A DNA stretch of 64,000 nucleotides from Ligilactobacillus ubinensis (GCF_024160875.1 NZ_JAIULA010000001.1:62001-126000), one strand, 5' to 3'; counted from the first letter of the stretch, positions 26,765 to 36,687 are shown. Translations and numbers: made by a program. The notes: generated from the letters alone by a model not told the origin.

Positions 26765-27441
26765 TTTCTTTGAAAAATATTAATAAATACTATAAACAAG
26801 GTGAACAAGAAGTCCATATCTTACATGACATAACGTTAGATATTCAGCAAGGTGAATTTGTTGGGATTATGGGACAATCAGGTTCAGGAAAATCAACCCT
26901 AATTAATATTATTGGTTTTTTGGATCGTGAATATAAAGGAGACTATGTCTTCAAAGAAGACAATATTGTTCATTATACGAATAAGAAATTCACATATTTA
27001 CGGAACAAGAATGTTGGTTTTGTTTTCCAAAATTTTAAGTTGATTAATAATTTGAGTGTTGCGGAAAATGTTGCTTTGCCGCTAATGTATGCTGGTGTAA
27101 AGAAAAAAGAAGTTACGCAGCGAGTTAGTGAAGTTTTAGAAAAAGTGGGTCTTGGGGGCTATGAAAAGAGTATTCCCTCGCAACTTTCAGGTGGTCAACA
27201 ACAAAGAGTATCAATTGCACGTGCAATTGTAGGAAATCCCACCTTTTTAATAGCAGATGAACCTACAGGTGCTTTAGATAGTCAAACATCTGCCGAAATA
27301 ATGGCATTATTCAAACAACTAAATACGCTCAATCATACAACAATAATTATTGTGACGCATGATCCTAATGTTGGCAAACAAATGGATCGGCTATTAACGA
27401 TTCTTGATGGACGTTTGATTTCGGATACGGAGGGAGAATAA
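26761..27441 (+). CDS. ABC transporter ATP-binding protein (MacB/LolD-type)
   Basis: ATG 26761 overlaps the previous stop (ATGA) and gives 226 residues. Walker A is GQSGSGKST (38-46), the signature is LSGGQQQR, Walker B is FLIADEP, followed by the H-loop VTHD. It belongs to the MacB/FtsE/LolD group that powers mechanotransmission-type permeases. GTG 26752 is in frame but too close to the SD. Confidence 0.92.
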   Translation: MISLKNINKYYKQGEQEVHILHDITLDIQQGEFVGIMGQSGSGKSTLINIIGFLDREYKGDYVFKEDNIVHYTNKKFTYLRNKNVGFVFQNFKLINNLSVAENVALPLMYAGVKKKEVTQRVSEVLEKVGLGGYEKSIPSQLSGGQQQRVSIARAIVGNPTFLIADEPTGALDSQTSAEIMALFKQLNTLNHTTIIIVTHDPNVGKQMDRLLTILDGRLISDTEGE

Positions 27442-28628
27442 TGAACTATAGTGATTTATTTAAAGTAGCATTTAAATCATTATTAGCGAACAAGCGACGA
27501 AGTTTGTTGACAATGATTGGGATTGTCATTGGAATTGCATCGGTTATCACGATAATAGCTTTAGGCAATGGCGTTAAACAAAAAATGATTTCAGAGTTTA
27601 AAACAAGTAACTCTGGTGAACAAACAACGCAAATTACTTTTAGTGGCAAGGAAGACTCTACACAGGGATTCACTACAAGCGATATTGCAAAGATAAAACA
27701 ACAGTTTTCTAAACAATTGACACAGGTTAAATTTAAAAAAGATTCTAGTGATATTTCTGTAAGTGATGTGAGTGTTGGAAATGCAACACTTAGTGGAACG
27801 GTAACACTTTTGAAAAAGCCAATGCCTAATAGCAAGTTAAAGTATGGTCATAATTTGACGCAAAGTGATTTAGATTTAAATCAGAAAGTAATTCTATTGA
27901 GTAGTGATTATGCTAAAAAAATCTATAAATATAGTCAAAATGCTATTGGAACAGCTGTTATTATTAATGGTATTTCGTATAAAGTGAAGGGGATTTATAA
28001 ATCCGAAAGTTATACAAAATACAGTGCTAACTTTTTAGTTTCGAAGAAAACCTACTATGCAGGTAAAAAAATGGATCAGAGTAACACTTTGAAATTAACA
28101 GTAGCTAAGGGAAATGGTGCATCTAGCGTTACCAAAAAAGTAGTCAAATACTTAAAAAAGCACGGCGAAAACCGCCATCTTGGAAGTTATTCATATTTTG
28201 ATGAAGGGGCTATTTTGAAGTCTATTTCAACTATAATGGATGTTTTAACATATTTCATTAGTGCAATTGCAGGAATTTCACTTTTCATTGCAGGTATTGG
28301 AGTAATGAATATGATGTATATTTCAGTTTCTGAAAGAACCCAAGAAATTGGTATTCGTTTGGCTGTTGGTGCAACCCAGAAGAATATTTTATGGCAGTTT
28401 TTACTAGAAGCAGTAATGCTAACGGTAAGTGGCGGAATTACTGGATTCTTGATTGGATGGGGGATTTCAAGTGTTATTTCGTTAGCAATACCGTACCATA
28501 TCCATGCGGTGGTTACATTTAGCAATTTCTTATTAGCATTTGGTGTTTCATCAGCAGTAGGAATAATTTTTGGTATCTTACCAGCAACCCAAGCATCAAA
28601 ACGGAATCTAATTGATATTTTACGTTAG
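27441..28628 (+). CDS. MacB-like ABC transporter permease (FtsX domain)
   Basis: The 395-residue protein has one TM helix near the N-terminus (MIGIVIGIASVITIIAL), a large extracytoplasmic domain (~50-265), then three TM helices of the FtsX domain, including GVMNMMYISVSERTQEIGIRLAVGA, the most conserved MacB motif, and PATQASKRNLIDIL at the end. It overlaps the ATPase stop by one base (TAATG). The system probably exports a peptide or lipid-like compound; no substrate gene is adjacent. Confidence 0.9.
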   Translation: MNYSDLFKVAFKSLLANKRRSLLTMIGIVIGIASVITIIALGNGVKQKMISEFKTSNSGEQTTQITFSGKEDSTQGFTTSDIAKIKQQFSKQLTQVKFKKDSSDISVSDVSVGNATLSGTVTLLKKPMPNSKLKYGHNLTQSDLDLNQKVILLSSDYAKKIYKYSQNAIGTAVIINGISYKVKGIYKSESYTKYSANFLVSKKTYYAGKKMDQSNTLKLTVAKGNGASSVTKKVVKYLKKHGENRHLGSYSYFDEGAILKSISTIMDVLTYFISAIAGISLFIAGIGVMNMMYISVSERTQEIGIRLAVGATQKNILWQFLLEAVMLTVSGGITGFLIGWGISSVISLAIPYHIHAVVTFSNFLLAFGVSSAVGIIFGILPATQASKRNLIDILR

Positions 28629-28640
28629 TAATAAACTACG

Positions 28641-28686
28641 AGACTTAGAACGCAGAAGATTAATTTTTAGCGTTTTAAGTCTTTTT
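28641..28686 (+). terminator. Terminator of the MacAB-like operon
   Basis: AGACTTAGAACGC (28641-28653) pairs with GCGTTTTAAGTCT (28670-28682), 13 bp with one G-U pair, followed by TTTT. Confidence 0.85.
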
Positions 28687-28761
28687 CAACCTATTCTCCA
28701 ATGGAATAAGATACTATAATAATTCTAATTTTGGAATGTTCAAAAAAATCAATATATTTCA

Positions 28762-28789
28762 TTGACATACTTTAAATTTAGATTATACT
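28762..28789 (+). promoter_or_regulatory. Promoter of the leu operon
   Basis: TTGACA (28762-28767), a 16-base spacer and TATACT (28784-28789) form a near-consensus sigma-A promoter. The start would be near 28796, about 30 bases before the leader peptide. Confidence 0.75.
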
Positions 28790-28826
28790 TATCATCATAA
28801 ACTAATTTTCGAGAGGAGTCCTTTAA

Positions 28827-28898
28827 GTGATAGCAGTTAAAAAACAAAGTAAGATTGTAAGTGTTGAAAGCTTACTAGCCCTATTGCTACTACCATAG
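28827..28898 (+). CDS. Leucine-rich leader peptide (leuL-like)
   Basis: GTG 28827 lies eight bases after GAGAGGAG. The 23-residue peptide ends in SLLALLLLP: six Leu in seven codons (28872-28892), four of them CTA. The stop TAG is at 28896-28898. It lies between a strong promoter and a terminator in front of a transporter and leuBCD. This is the layout of classical Leu attenuator peptides. Too short for most gene finders, it is supported by codon content, SD and the exactly placed RNA structures. Confidence 0.88.
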   Translation: MIAVKKQSKIVSVESLLALLLLP

Positions 28899-29035
28899 AA
28901 GGACTTTGACATTTTGGTCAAGTCCTGTTTGATGTAGAAGAGATAGGGCTTGATTGAGAAAGAATTATTGCATTGCTGATAATTTGTAAGATTAATACCC
29001 TATTTCTTGATTTAAGGAATTTGGGTATTTTTTAT
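28877..29035 (+). promoter_or_regulatory. Ribosome-mediated leucine attenuator (protector, antiterminator, terminator)
   Basis: Three competing pairings are visible. Protector: AGCCCTAT inside the Leu codons (28877-28884) with ATAGGGCT (28943-28950). Antiterminator: AAGAGATAGGG (28938-28948) with CCCTATTTCTT (28998-29008), 11 bp with one G-U. Terminator: AATACCC (28994-29000) with GGGTATT (29023-29029), plus TTTCTT (29003-29008) with AAGGAA (29014-29019), followed by TTTTTT. A hairpin (28900-28926) follows the leader stop. A ribosome stalled on Leu codons hides 28877-28884, frees ATAGGG for the antiterminator and allows readthrough. Confidence 0.85.
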
Positions 29036-29050
29036 TGGAGGGAATCAGTA

Positions 29051-30394
29051 ATGGAGCAAACGATTAATCAACAAATAAATGATAGAACAAAAGAAGAACA
29101 GTTACGAACACGAATTGATAAGGTTCAAGTGACACCAACTTTCAAAAGAGTTTTTGTATTGGTTGCAGCAGGAATGTTTCTTGACGCAATTGATGTATAT
29201 TTAGCAAGTGGAGTTAGCAGTTATTTATTAAAGGAAAAATGGTCAACATTGGCCTTAAATTCAACTTTTCTTTCTGTAGGTTTTTTAGGTTTATTTATCG
29301 GTTCGATTACAGCTGGATTAGTTGGTGATTTTTTTGGACGTAAGAAAGCATATCAGTTAAATTTAATTGTTTTTGGCTTTTTTACATTGATTGGTGCTTT
29401 TGCGCCTAATATGATGTTTTTAATTGCCTGTCGCTTGATTGCAAGTATTGGCTTAGGCACTGAGATAGTTACAGGATATGCAATGATTAATGAGTTTGCA
29501 CCTGTTAAACAACGGGGAAGATGGTGTGCGATGACATCGTTTGTAGCTAATTGCGGAGCGCCAATTACTTTATTATTATGTACAATCTTAATACCGCTGT
29601 TTACTTGGCGAGTTATGTTTATTATTTCAGGAAGTTTAGCACTTGTTTTATGGTATTTTAGACGCAGTTTGCCAGAATCTCCACGTTGGAATATAACACA
29701 TGGAAACTATGGGGCGGCAGAAGACACTATTTCAGAAATTGAAATGGAAATGAAGGAAAATGGTATTAAACCAGAACATACAGATGAAGAAGTAATAGAT
29801 TATACAAAGGCAAATGAGATGGATAACCACTTTATTAGAAATTTATTTGTAGCTATTGTTGCTGTTACAGCAACCATTGTTTGTCAATATACGTTTACTT
29901 CATGGGTACCAACATTGTTAGTTAAACAAGGAATTGATATTGTTTCGTCATTAGGCTTTTCAACCGTTATGATGATAGGTGCTCCTGTTGGTGCATTTAT
30001 TGGTGCAATGATTGTTGATCGAGTAGGAAGAAAGCCAACAATTGTAGCTGCTTTTATTTCTGCAGCAATCTTGGGAGTTATGTATGGTCATGAAACAACA
30101 GCTATCGGTGTTATGATAAATGGCTTTTTGTTGACAACCTGTTTTTATATTTTGATGGCTTCAGTTGTTGCTGTATATACATCAGAACTTTTTTCAACTA
30201 GATATCGTTTTCGTGGGGCAGGTGTTGCTAATGGTATTTCAAAGTTAGTAACAGTTGGAATGCCTTATGCAGTTGCTTGGATGTTAACAGTTACTGATTC
30301 GGGAATGATTTTTACTACTATTGGAATTTTTGCTTTTATTGCTGGGGCAGTTGTTTTTCTTTTTGGCCCTGAAACAAATAATAAAATAATTTAA
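29051..30394 (+). CDS. MFS transporter of the leu operon
   Basis: ATG 29051 follows TTGGAGGG, right after the attenuator U-tract, and gives 447 residues with ~12 TM segments. MFS motifs include GDFFGRKKAY after TM2 and DRVGRKP in the second half; the central loop is acidic. It resembles the sugar-porter/aromatic-acid symporter type (LPESPRW motif). It stands where leuA would be expected, and leuA is absent here. It could import 2-isopropylmalate, another intermediate, or export or import branched acids. Leucine-limited control is predicted from the leader. Confidence 0.82.
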   Translation: MEQTINQQINDRTKEEQLRTRIDKVQVTPTFKRVFVLVAAGMFLDAIDVYLASGVSSYLLKEKWSTLALNSTFLSVGFLGLFIGSITAGLVGDFFGRKKAYQLNLIVFGFFTLIGAFAPNMMFLIACRLIASIGLGTEIVTGYAMINEFAPVKQRGRWCAMTSFVANCGAPITLLLCTILIPLFTWRVMFIISGSLALVLWYFRRSLPESPRWNITHGNYGAAEDTISEIEMEMKENGIKPEHTDEEVIDYTKANEMDNHFIRNLFVAIVAVTATIVCQYTFTSWVPTLLVKQGIDIVSSLGFSTVMMIGAPVGAFIGAMIVDRVGRKPTIVAAFISAAILGVMYGHETTAIGVMINGFLLTTCFYILMASVVAVYTSELFSTRYRFRGAGVANGISKLVTVGMPYAVAWMLTVTDSGMIFTTIGIFAFIAGAVVFLFGPETNNKII

Positions 30395-30415
30395 GAGAAG
30401 GGTTTGTAATAGATA

Positions 30416-31465
30416 ATGGAAAAGAAAAAAATTGCGATTTTGCAAGGTGATTATTCGGGTCCTGAAATGATGCAAGCAGGTTTAGCTGTTTTAGATGCTG
30501 TTAGCCAAAATACTGATTTTGAATATGAATTAAATCAATATTATTTTGGAGGTGAAGCAATTGATGCAGTTGGTGAACCTTTACCTAAAGAAACAGTAGC
30601 TGGATGTAAAAAAGCTGATGCAGTTTTATTAAGTGCAATTGGTGGACCAAAATGGGAAAAAGAAACGAATTCACCAGAAAAAGGGTTGCTGCAAATTCGA
30701 AATGAGTTAGGGTTGTTTGCTAACATTCGTCCAACTAAAGTAATCAAAGCGCTAGAAAACCATTCACCTTTAAAACAAGATATTATTAGTGGAACAGATT
30801 TCGTTATTGTACGCGAATTAACTAGTGGAATATATTTTGGAACACCAAGGGTAGAAGAAAAAGATTATGCAGTGGATACTACAAGTTATACGCTAGAAGA
30901 AATTACGCGGATTTTAAAAGTTGGATTTGAGATGGCACAAAGACGTAAAAAACATGTCACTATTGTAGATAAAGCAAATGTTTTAGCTACTTCACGTTTG
31001 TGGCGAAAGACAGCAGAAAAGTTTAGCCAAGATTATCCAGATACTACAGTTGATTATATGTATGTTGATGCGACTGCGATGAAAATAATTACAGAACCAA
31101 CTTTCTTTGATGTAATTATTACAGCTAATTTATTTGGGGACATTTTAAGTGACGAAGCAGCTGTCTTGACCGGCTCATTAGGCACTATTCCATCTGCTAG
31201 TGCAGGAACTAAAGGCCCTCGCCTATATGAACCAATTCATGGTTCTGCACCTACTTTGGCTAAGCAAAATAAAATTAATCCTCTTTCAATGATTCAAAGT
31301 ATTGAGTTGATGTTAAGAGATTCATTTGAAAGAGAGGATTTAGCTAATCGTATTAGTAGGGCGATTGTAAAAACAATTGCTGAAGGGATAATAACAGCAG
31401 ATATTGGGGGGCAAGCATCGACAACTGAAATGACAGCGGCAATAATTGAAAATTTGAAGGGATGA
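30416..31465 (+). CDS. leuB: 3-isopropylmalate dehydrogenase
   Basis: The 349-residue protein has the decarboxylating dehydrogenase fold: LSAIGGPKW, the substrate-binding [17 protein letters not shown] with the catalytic Lys, and EPIHGSAP near the C-terminus. It oxidises and decarboxylates 3-isopropylmalate to 2-oxoisocaproate using NAD+. It begins 21 bases after the MFS gene and overlaps or abuts leuC. Transcription is predicted to be controlled by the Leu attenuator. Confidence 0.95.
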   Translation: MEKKKIAILQGDYSGPEMMQAGLAVLDAVSQNTDFEYELNQYYFGGEAIDAVGEPLPKETVAGCKKADAVLLSAIGGPKWEKETNSPEKGLLQIRNELGLFANIRPTKVIKALENHSPLKQDIISGTDFVIVRELTSGIYFGTPRVEEKDYAVDTTSYTLEEITRILKVGFEMAQRRKKHVTIVDKANVLATSRLWRKTAEKFSQDYPDTTVDYMYVDATAMKIITEPTFFDVIITANLFGDILSDEAAVLTGSLGTIPSASAGTKGPRLYEPIHGSAPTLAKQNKINPLSMIQSIELMLRDSFEREDLANRISRAIVKTIAEGIITADIGGQASTTEMTAAIIENLKG

Positions 31466-31473
31466 AAGTAAAA

Positions 31474-32859
31474 ATGGCAAGTACAATTTTTGATAAAATA
31501 TGGCAAAATCATGTTATTGAAGGCAATGAAGGGGAACCGCAGCTGTTGTATGTAGACTTACATCTGGTACATGAGGTTACATCACCGCAAGCATTTGAAG
31601 GTTTGCGTGAAAATAATAGAAAAGTTAGACGTCCAGATAAAACTTTTGCGACTGTTGATCATAATGTACCAACTAATCCTTCACCAGTAGATTCAATTGA
31701 AAACATCCATGATAAGATATCAAGATTGCAAGTAGAGACATTACAAAATAATTGTCAGGAATTTGGAATTAAAATGGCTGGTATTGGTGCAAAGGATCAA
31801 GGGATTGTTCATGTAATTGGACCTCAATTAGGATTAAGTCAACCAGGAAAGATAATTGTTTGTGGAGATTCGCATACGTCAACTCATGGTGGATTAGGTG
31901 CAATTGCATTTGGAATTGGTACATCAGAAGTAGAGCATGTTTTAGCGACTCAAACAATTTGGCAAATGAAACCTAAAAATATGGGAATTAAAATTCAAGG
32001 CAAATTAGCTAAAGGTGTTTCATCTAAAGATATTATTATGCATTTGATTGCTAAATATGGTGCAAATTTTGGGGTGGGATATGCTTTAGAATTTTATGGT
32101 GATACGATTGAAGACCTATCGCAAGAGGCGCGAATGACAATTACAAATATGGCAATTGAAGGTGGGGCCAAAGTAGGCATTATAAAACCAGACGAAAAAA
32201 CTTTTGAATATGTAGCTGGTAGAAAATATGCACCTGAAGATATGGATGCAGCAATTGCATATTGGTCTCAATTATATACGGATAGTGAAGAAGCTTTCGA
32301 TAAGATTATTACAGTAGATGCAACACAACTTGAACCATATGTTTCATGGGGGACCAATCCCGCAATGGCAGTATCTTTCAGTGAGAAATTACCTAAAATA
32401 ACAGATAGTAATATAAAACAAGCCTATGAGTATATGGGGCTTGAACCAGGAATTAAAGTAGAAAATATTCCAGTAGAATGGATTTTTATAGGCTCTTGTA
32501 CCAATGGAAGATTGGAAGATTTAAAAAAGGCAGCAGAGGTTATTAAGGGGCATAAATTAGCGCCAAATGTGACAGGTTGGGTTGTTCCGGGATCACGTTC
32601 TGTAAAAACACAAGCAGAAAAATTAGGACTAGATAAAATATTTATTGATGCTGGCTGTGAATGGAGAGATCCAGGTTGTTCAGCATGCTTGGCAATGAAT
32701 CCAGATAAAATTCCAGCAGGAATTCATTGTGCTTCAACAACAAATCGTAATTTTGAGGGCCGCCAAGGTGCAAATGCACGGACGCATTTAGCAAGTCCTG
32801 CAATGGTTGCTGCAGCAGGAATTAATGGTCACTTTGTAGATATTAGAAAGATTAGCTAG
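31474..32859 (+). CDS. leuC: 3-isopropylmalate dehydratase large subunit
   Basis: With ATG 31474 (family-like N-terminus [10 protein letters not shown]) the protein is 461 residues; ATG 31462, overlapping leuB, would add four residues. The [4Fe-4S] ligands are present: Cys342 in GSCTNGR and Cys402/Cys405 in [17 protein letters not shown] and the C-terminal [20 protein letters not shown] are aconitase-family signatures. It forms the isomerase with LeuD, converting 2- to 3-isopropylmalate. Confidence 0.95.
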   Translation: MASTIFDKIWQNHVIEGNEGEPQLLYVDLHLVHEVTSPQAFEGLRENNRKVRRPDKTFATVDHNVPTNPSPVDSIENIHDKISRLQVETLQNNCQEFGIKMAGIGAKDQGIVHVIGPQLGLSQPGKIIVCGDSHTSTHGGLGAIAFGIGTSEVEHVLATQTIWQMKPKNMGIKIQGKLAKGVSSKDIIMHLIAKYGANFGVGYALEFYGDTIEDLSQEARMTITNMAIEGGAKVGIIKPDEKTFEYVAGRKYAPEDMDAAIAYWSQLYTDSEEAFDKIITVDATQLEPYVSWGTNPAMAVSFSEKLPKITDSNIKQAYEYMGLEPGIKVENIPVEWIFIGSCTNGRLEDLKKAAEVIKGHKLAPNVTGWVVPGSRSVKTQAEKLGLDKIFIDAGCEWRDPGCSACLAMNPDKIPAGIHCASTTNRNFEGRQGANARTHLASPAMVAAAGINGHFVDIRKIS

Positions 32860-32871
32860 GAGGAAGAACAA

Positions 32872-33459
32872 ATGGATCCTATTACAGTTCACACAGGACG
32901 TACAGTTGCGTTAATGAATGACAATATAGATACAGATCAGATTATCCCAAAACAATTCTTGAAAAATATTTTGAAAACAGGATATGCAAATTCACTGTTT
33001 TTTGATTGGCGTTATGACGATGCTGGTAAGCCAAATAAGGATTTTGAATTAAACAAACCTGAGCGGCAAGGGGCGTCAATTCTAATTACAGGAAGTAATT
33101 TTGGATGTGGTTCATCTCGTGAGCATGCTGCTTGGGCTTTAAAGGATTGGGGCTTTAGAGTTATAATTGCAGGTGGTTATAGTGATATTTTTTATATGAA
33201 CTGTACAAAAAATGGAATTTTACCAGTTGTCCTGCCACAAAATGCACGAGATTATTTGGCAAAAATTGCATCTCAAGAAGAAATTACGATAGATTTACCT
33301 AATCAGGAAGTATGCTGTGGTAAGGAAAAGTATCATTTTGATTTTGATCAGACTTGGAAACAAAAGTTTATTAATGGTGATGATGATATTGATATAACAA
33401 TGGCATATCAACAGCAAATAGAAGAATATGAACAAAAGCTACCTGTTTTTTGGCAATAA
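32872..33459 (+). CDS. leuD: 3-isopropylmalate dehydratase small subunit
   Basis: The 195-residue protein has [13 protein letters not shown] and [17 protein letters not shown], the substrate-recognition motifs of LeuD. The ATG follows AGGAGGAAGAACA, 12 bases after leuC. Together with LeuC it forms the isopropylmalate isomerase. The operon ends at a strong terminator just downstream. Confidence 0.95.
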   Translation: MDPITVHTGRTVALMNDNIDTDQIIPKQFLKNILKTGYANSLFFDWRYDDAGKPNKDFELNKPERQGASILITGSNFGCGSSREHAAWALKDWGFRVIIAGGYSDIFYMNCTKNGILPVVLPQNARDYLAKIASQEEITIDLPNQEVCCGKEKYHFDFDQTWKQKFINGDDDIDITMAYQQQIEEYEQKLPVFWQ

Positions 33460-33478
33460 CAAATAGAAGAACAATAAG

Positions 33479-33526
33479 TGTCTTTTGGGTTTCAATATTA
33501 AAATTGATACCCAAGAGGCATTTTTT
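33479..33526 (+). terminator. Terminator of the leu operon
   Basis: The arms 33479-33496 and 33503-33520 form an 18-bp near-perfect stem with a 6-base loop, followed by TTTTTT. Confidence 0.9.
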
Positions 33527-33651
33527 AATGTTAAAATATAAATGTATATATTTTTTTAATTTTTAAAAGTAACTGTTTAAAACTGATAGAAAGTTTATTA
33601 TGCTATAGTAATAGATAATGCTATCAAATATATATCATAGGGGGATACAGT

Positions 33652-34224
33652 ATGGCTTTAAAAGTTTTAGATCACACGAAAATATTAAAGGCAGCAATTT
33701 CGCTCATAGATGCTGAGGAAGCTTTAACTTTTAGCAGACTAGCGACGGTTTTAGGGACCCGCTCGCAAGCACTATATAATTATTATCCAAATGTTAGTGC
33801 AATTAGAGTAGCAATGGTTGACTATTTTTATAGTGGTTTATTTGAAACATTACAAAAAAGATTAGGGGAACTAGGAGATAAAGCAGATATTATTGAATAT
33901 GGACTGATATGCAGAAAATATAGTCTTGAACACTATTCATTAATGCAACTTGCGTTAGCAACACCGGGAAAGAAAATACGAAAAACGAAACAGCAACAAG
34001 AATTACGTAAGAAATATTTGGCACTATTCAATTCGCTATTGGAACCACTGAATTTGGAGTATGGAGATTACTTGATAATTAGTAGAGCTTTAAGAAACCT
34101 AGTTGTAGGAGAAGTAAGTAATGTGGGAAGTGGTTGGTTTAGTAATACGAAGATGAGTTCAGAGGAAACTTTTAAAAAGACAATTGAATTGCTAATAAGA
34201 AATTGTAAGAAAAGAACTAAGTGA
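33652..34224 (+). CDS. TetR family transcriptional regulator
   Basis: The 190-residue protein has a TetR-type HTH in residues ~8-55 (ILKAAISLIDAEEALTFSRLATVLGTRSQALYNYYPN, with the typical LYNYYPN recognition-helix end) and a helical ligand-binding C-terminal domain. The start follows AGGGGGATACAGT. It is monocistronic with its own terminator and no divergent partner, so the target genes are not evident. Confidence 0.85.
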   Translation: MALKVLDHTKILKAAISLIDAEEALTFSRLATVLGTRSQALYNYYPNVSAIRVAMVDYFYSGLFETLQKRLGELGDKADIIEYGLICRKYSLEHYSLMQLALATPGKKIRKTKQQQELRKKYLALFNSLLEPLNLEYGDYLIISRALRNLVVGEVSNVGSGWFSNTKMSSEETFKKTIELLIRNCKKRTK

Positions 34225-34242
34225 ACATTTATTTAAAAGAAT

Positions 34243-34296
34243 AAAAATAAGGCAATGTAGTCTAAACTAAAAAGTAGGGCTATTTGCCTTATTTTT
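34243..34296 (+). terminator. Terminator of the TetR gene
   Basis: AAAAATAAGGCAA (34243-34255) pairs with TTGCCTTATTTTT (34284-34296) around a 28-base loop. The long loop makes it weaker than the others. Confidence 0.65.
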
Positions 34297-34358
34297 AATG
34301 TGTTTTTAGATACATAAAAGTAGATAATACTTCTTGATTGAAAATAATGCGCGCTGAT

Positions 34359-34401
34359 ATTACAATATGTAATACAACCGAATTACAATATGTAATACAA
34401 C
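34359..34401. promoter_or_regulatory. Tandem operators ATTACAATATGTAATACAAC before the XRE regulator
   Basis: The same 20-mer occurs at 34359-34378 and 34382-34401, 23 bp apart. Each contains the inverted repeat ATTACA-ATA-TGTAAT. The core TGTAATAC recurs at 34652-34659 and at 35209-35216, just before the Mga-like gene, so four sites surround the XRE regulator gene. They are probable binding sites for that regulator or a relative. The rest of 34297-34775 shows no gene. Confidence 0.6.
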
Positions 34402-34775
34402 TATAATCAATTAAATATATCAAAATTAAAAAATTAATTTAATTTAGTTATAAATGTTTTGGATTATAGAAGCATGAAATGTATGAAAACAGCGGCGAAA
34501 CAGGGACTTTTGTTGCTTGGAGTATAGAAAAAAATAATGGAGTTGGCGAGGTGAACGAAATAAATGGTTTTTCATTTTTAACATTTTTAAAAAATGGAAA
34601 ACTCCGCACGTGTAAAAAGATAATAACATATAATTGTGGGTATTATCATGATGTAATACGAATTTCAACTTTGATATTACAAACATATAAAATATCCTTT
34701 TGGATTAGCTTAACTAATCTTGGTCTAATTAGGAAGACCAAAAAAAATACTACAGTATTTAAGGGGAGTGCTAAT

Positions 34776-35078
34776 ATGACAGTCTTTGAAGTAATAAGGA
34801 ACTTAGCAAGACAACACGACAAGAACTTACAGCAGGTGGCTGAAGATCTGAACTTTAGTAAAAATTTATTGTACAGATGGCAGGTAACGCAACCTAAGGC
34901 AAGAGATTTAGCTAAAGTAGCGGATTATTTTAATGTGTCAGTTGACTATTTGCTTGGACGTAATAACAGTGCTAGTAGTGTAGAAATAAGTGATAGGAGG
35001 GTTTCTATGACATACCATGGTATGCCACTTAATGATGAAGATAGAAGAATAATATTAAGAGTCATGCACGGGAAATAA
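34776..35078 (+). CDS. XRE-family (Cro/CI-like) transcriptional regulator
   Basis: ATG 34776 follows AAGGGGAG and gives a 100-residue protein. Residues ~5-62 form a helix-turn-helix domain (LQQVAEDLNFSKNLLYRW, then ARDLAKVADYFNVSVDYLLGR), the common phage-repressor-like fold. The tail MTYHGMPLNDEDRRIILRVM is typical of small regulators of this group. An in-frame extension back to 34479 has poor coding character and is rejected. Surrounding TGTAATAC repeats suggest autoregulation and control of the next gene. Confidence 0.8.
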   Translation: MTVFEVIRNLARQHDKNLQQVAEDLNFSKNLLYRWQVTQPKARDLAKVADYFNVSVDYLLGRNNSASSVEISDRRVSMTYHGMPLNDEDRRIILRVMHGK

Positions 35079-35283
35079 GTTGAAAATTACAATTATTAGC
35101 TTGTAATTTAAGGAACATACTTCGATAATACAAAATTTTATTAGGAATATATACGTTTTTATAAGCTTAACTATTTTAAACTAACTAATTTATTATTTTG
35201 TAAAGTATTGTAATACGGTTATCTATAAGAAAACATAGCGATGTTTAAAGTCGATATATATATAGTTAAGTGGGGGGATAATA

Positions 35284-36687
35284 TTGGAAATTTTAAATGT
35301 ACTGAATGATTTTGAAAATGAAAAAATAAATTTATTTATTGCAATATTGGATAATCCCAATCGCGAGATTGAAATCAGGACACTTCAAGAAGTAATGGAT
35401 ATGTCACGGTACAAAATTCTAAGTTTGATTGATAGTTTGAACAATGATATTAAATTTTTAACTGACTATAACGGCGTTGTAGTAGATACCAAGATCGTTG
35501 TACCGAGTAAATGCTTCTCTAGATATTTGCTCAATGTTATTAAGAAGTACTATTTTGATTTAGCTCCTATAAAAGTTTTGATGCTTGAGACGCTTGAAGG
35601 TGGGGACTTTCCAAGCTTTCAGAAGATTGAAATAAAATATTCGTGGTCAAAATCATATTTTTATCAACAAAAAAATAAATATGAAGAGCTTTTAAGGGAA
35701 GTAGTATCAAAAGGAGATTTTGATAAAGAAGCAGCGTTGCGTTACTTTTTCTATGGTATTTTCGATTTTTTTAACTATTTTCCATATGATGCTGATACAT
35801 CCTTAGATAAGGTAATTATAAATCGTAATACTTTGGATAGACTAGCAAATACACAAAGACATAAGGCAGAGTTAATGCTGTGGATTGTTAAAAAGAGAAT
35901 TTTAAATGGTAAGCATATTTCTAAAAACAGTTTAGTTCTCAACGATGATTTTTCAAATTATATTAAGCTAGATTGGTTATCAGTCACAAAAGATAAGAAA
36001 GAAGAATTATTTTTAGCGCAATTTTATTATTATATTGGAGTCTTTAATATGAAGAACCTAAATAAAGAATCATTTAGAAAAAAAGAACAACTTGACTTCA
36101 TAAAAATAAACAATATGGTAAAAAATAAGATAAAAGTAATAGTACAAAGAAAGTATAATCATCATGATAGAAATTTAGATAGATTGTGCCATGAAATTGT
36201 GGCTCAGGTTATTTTAGAAAAAGAGTGCTACGTAAAAATTGATAAATTCAGAATAAATGTGCGCTATTTTGCTGAGGTTTATCCGTTTTTAGATAGTGTA
36301 GTGAAACAAATAGTGGGTACATTGTCTGAGTATTGGAATGTTCCAGATAGTAGGAGGACATACTTTAATATAATGCTTGCAATGCTGTATTCAGGTGTTC
36401 CGTTTACACTAAAGGACAACATTAAGTTATGTATTGACTTTTCAGGTGGGCCACATGTCAACGATTATATTCTAAGATTATTTAAAAGTTATGTGAATAT
36501 AAATGTTGAAGTTTCAAATAAATTGACGGCGGATACGGACTTGTATTTAAGTGATCAGTATATGGATTATCAAAAAATAGACCAAGTAATCTGGATAAAG
36601 CCACCTACACCACTTGATTGGGCTGAATTTGGAGAAAAAGTAGTTGAGATTAAGCAACGTAAATATTATTCGGTACATGGGAGGTAA
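35284..36687 (+). CDS. Mga-like helix-turn-helix regulator
   Basis: The 467-residue protein starts with TTG eight bases after GGGGGG. Its N-terminus (LQEVMDMSRYKILSLIDSLNNDI, about 34-57) and the second HTH-like segment (KIEIKYSWSKSYFYQQKNKYEELL, about 116-140) match the Mga/AtxA plan, and the length fits, followed by helical PRD-like regions and a C-terminal EIIB-like part. Mga-type proteins activate surface-protein genes. The next gene, 28 bases downstream, is a secreted lectin-like protein, the natural target. A TGTAATAC site lies ~68 bases before the start. Confidence 0.7.
   Translation: MEILNVLNDFENEKINLFIAILDNPNREIEIRTLQEVMDMSRYKILSLIDSLNNDIKFLTDYNGVVVDTKIVVPSKCFSRYLLNVIKKYYFDLAPIKVLMLETLEGGDFPSFQKIEIKYSWSKSYFYQQKNKYEELLREVVSKGDFDKEAALRYFFYGIFDFFNYFPYDADTSLDKVIINRNTLDRLANTQRHKAELMLWIVKKRILNGKHISKNSLVLNDDFSNYIKLDWLSVTKDKKEELFLAQFYYYIGVFNMKNLNKESFRKKEQLDFIKINNMVKNKIKVIVQRKYNHHDRNLDRLCHEIVAQVILEKECYVKIDKFRINVRYFAEVYPFLDSVVKQIVGTLSEYWNVPDSRRTYFNIMLAMLYSGVPFTLKDNIKLCIDFSGGPHVNDYILRLFKSYVNINVEVSNKLTADTDLYLSDQYMDYQKIDQVIWIKPPTPLDWAEFGEKVVEIKQRKYYSVHGR

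Noticed and set aside
34359-34401. Direct repeats as a possible mini CRISPR array
   Set aside because: Only two repeats with a 3-base gap, internally palindromic and no cas genes: operator-like instead.
34479-34775. N-terminal extension of the XRE regulator
   Set aside because: The extension has no domain features and contains a TGTAATAC site; ATG 34776 has a strong SD and gives the normal family length.
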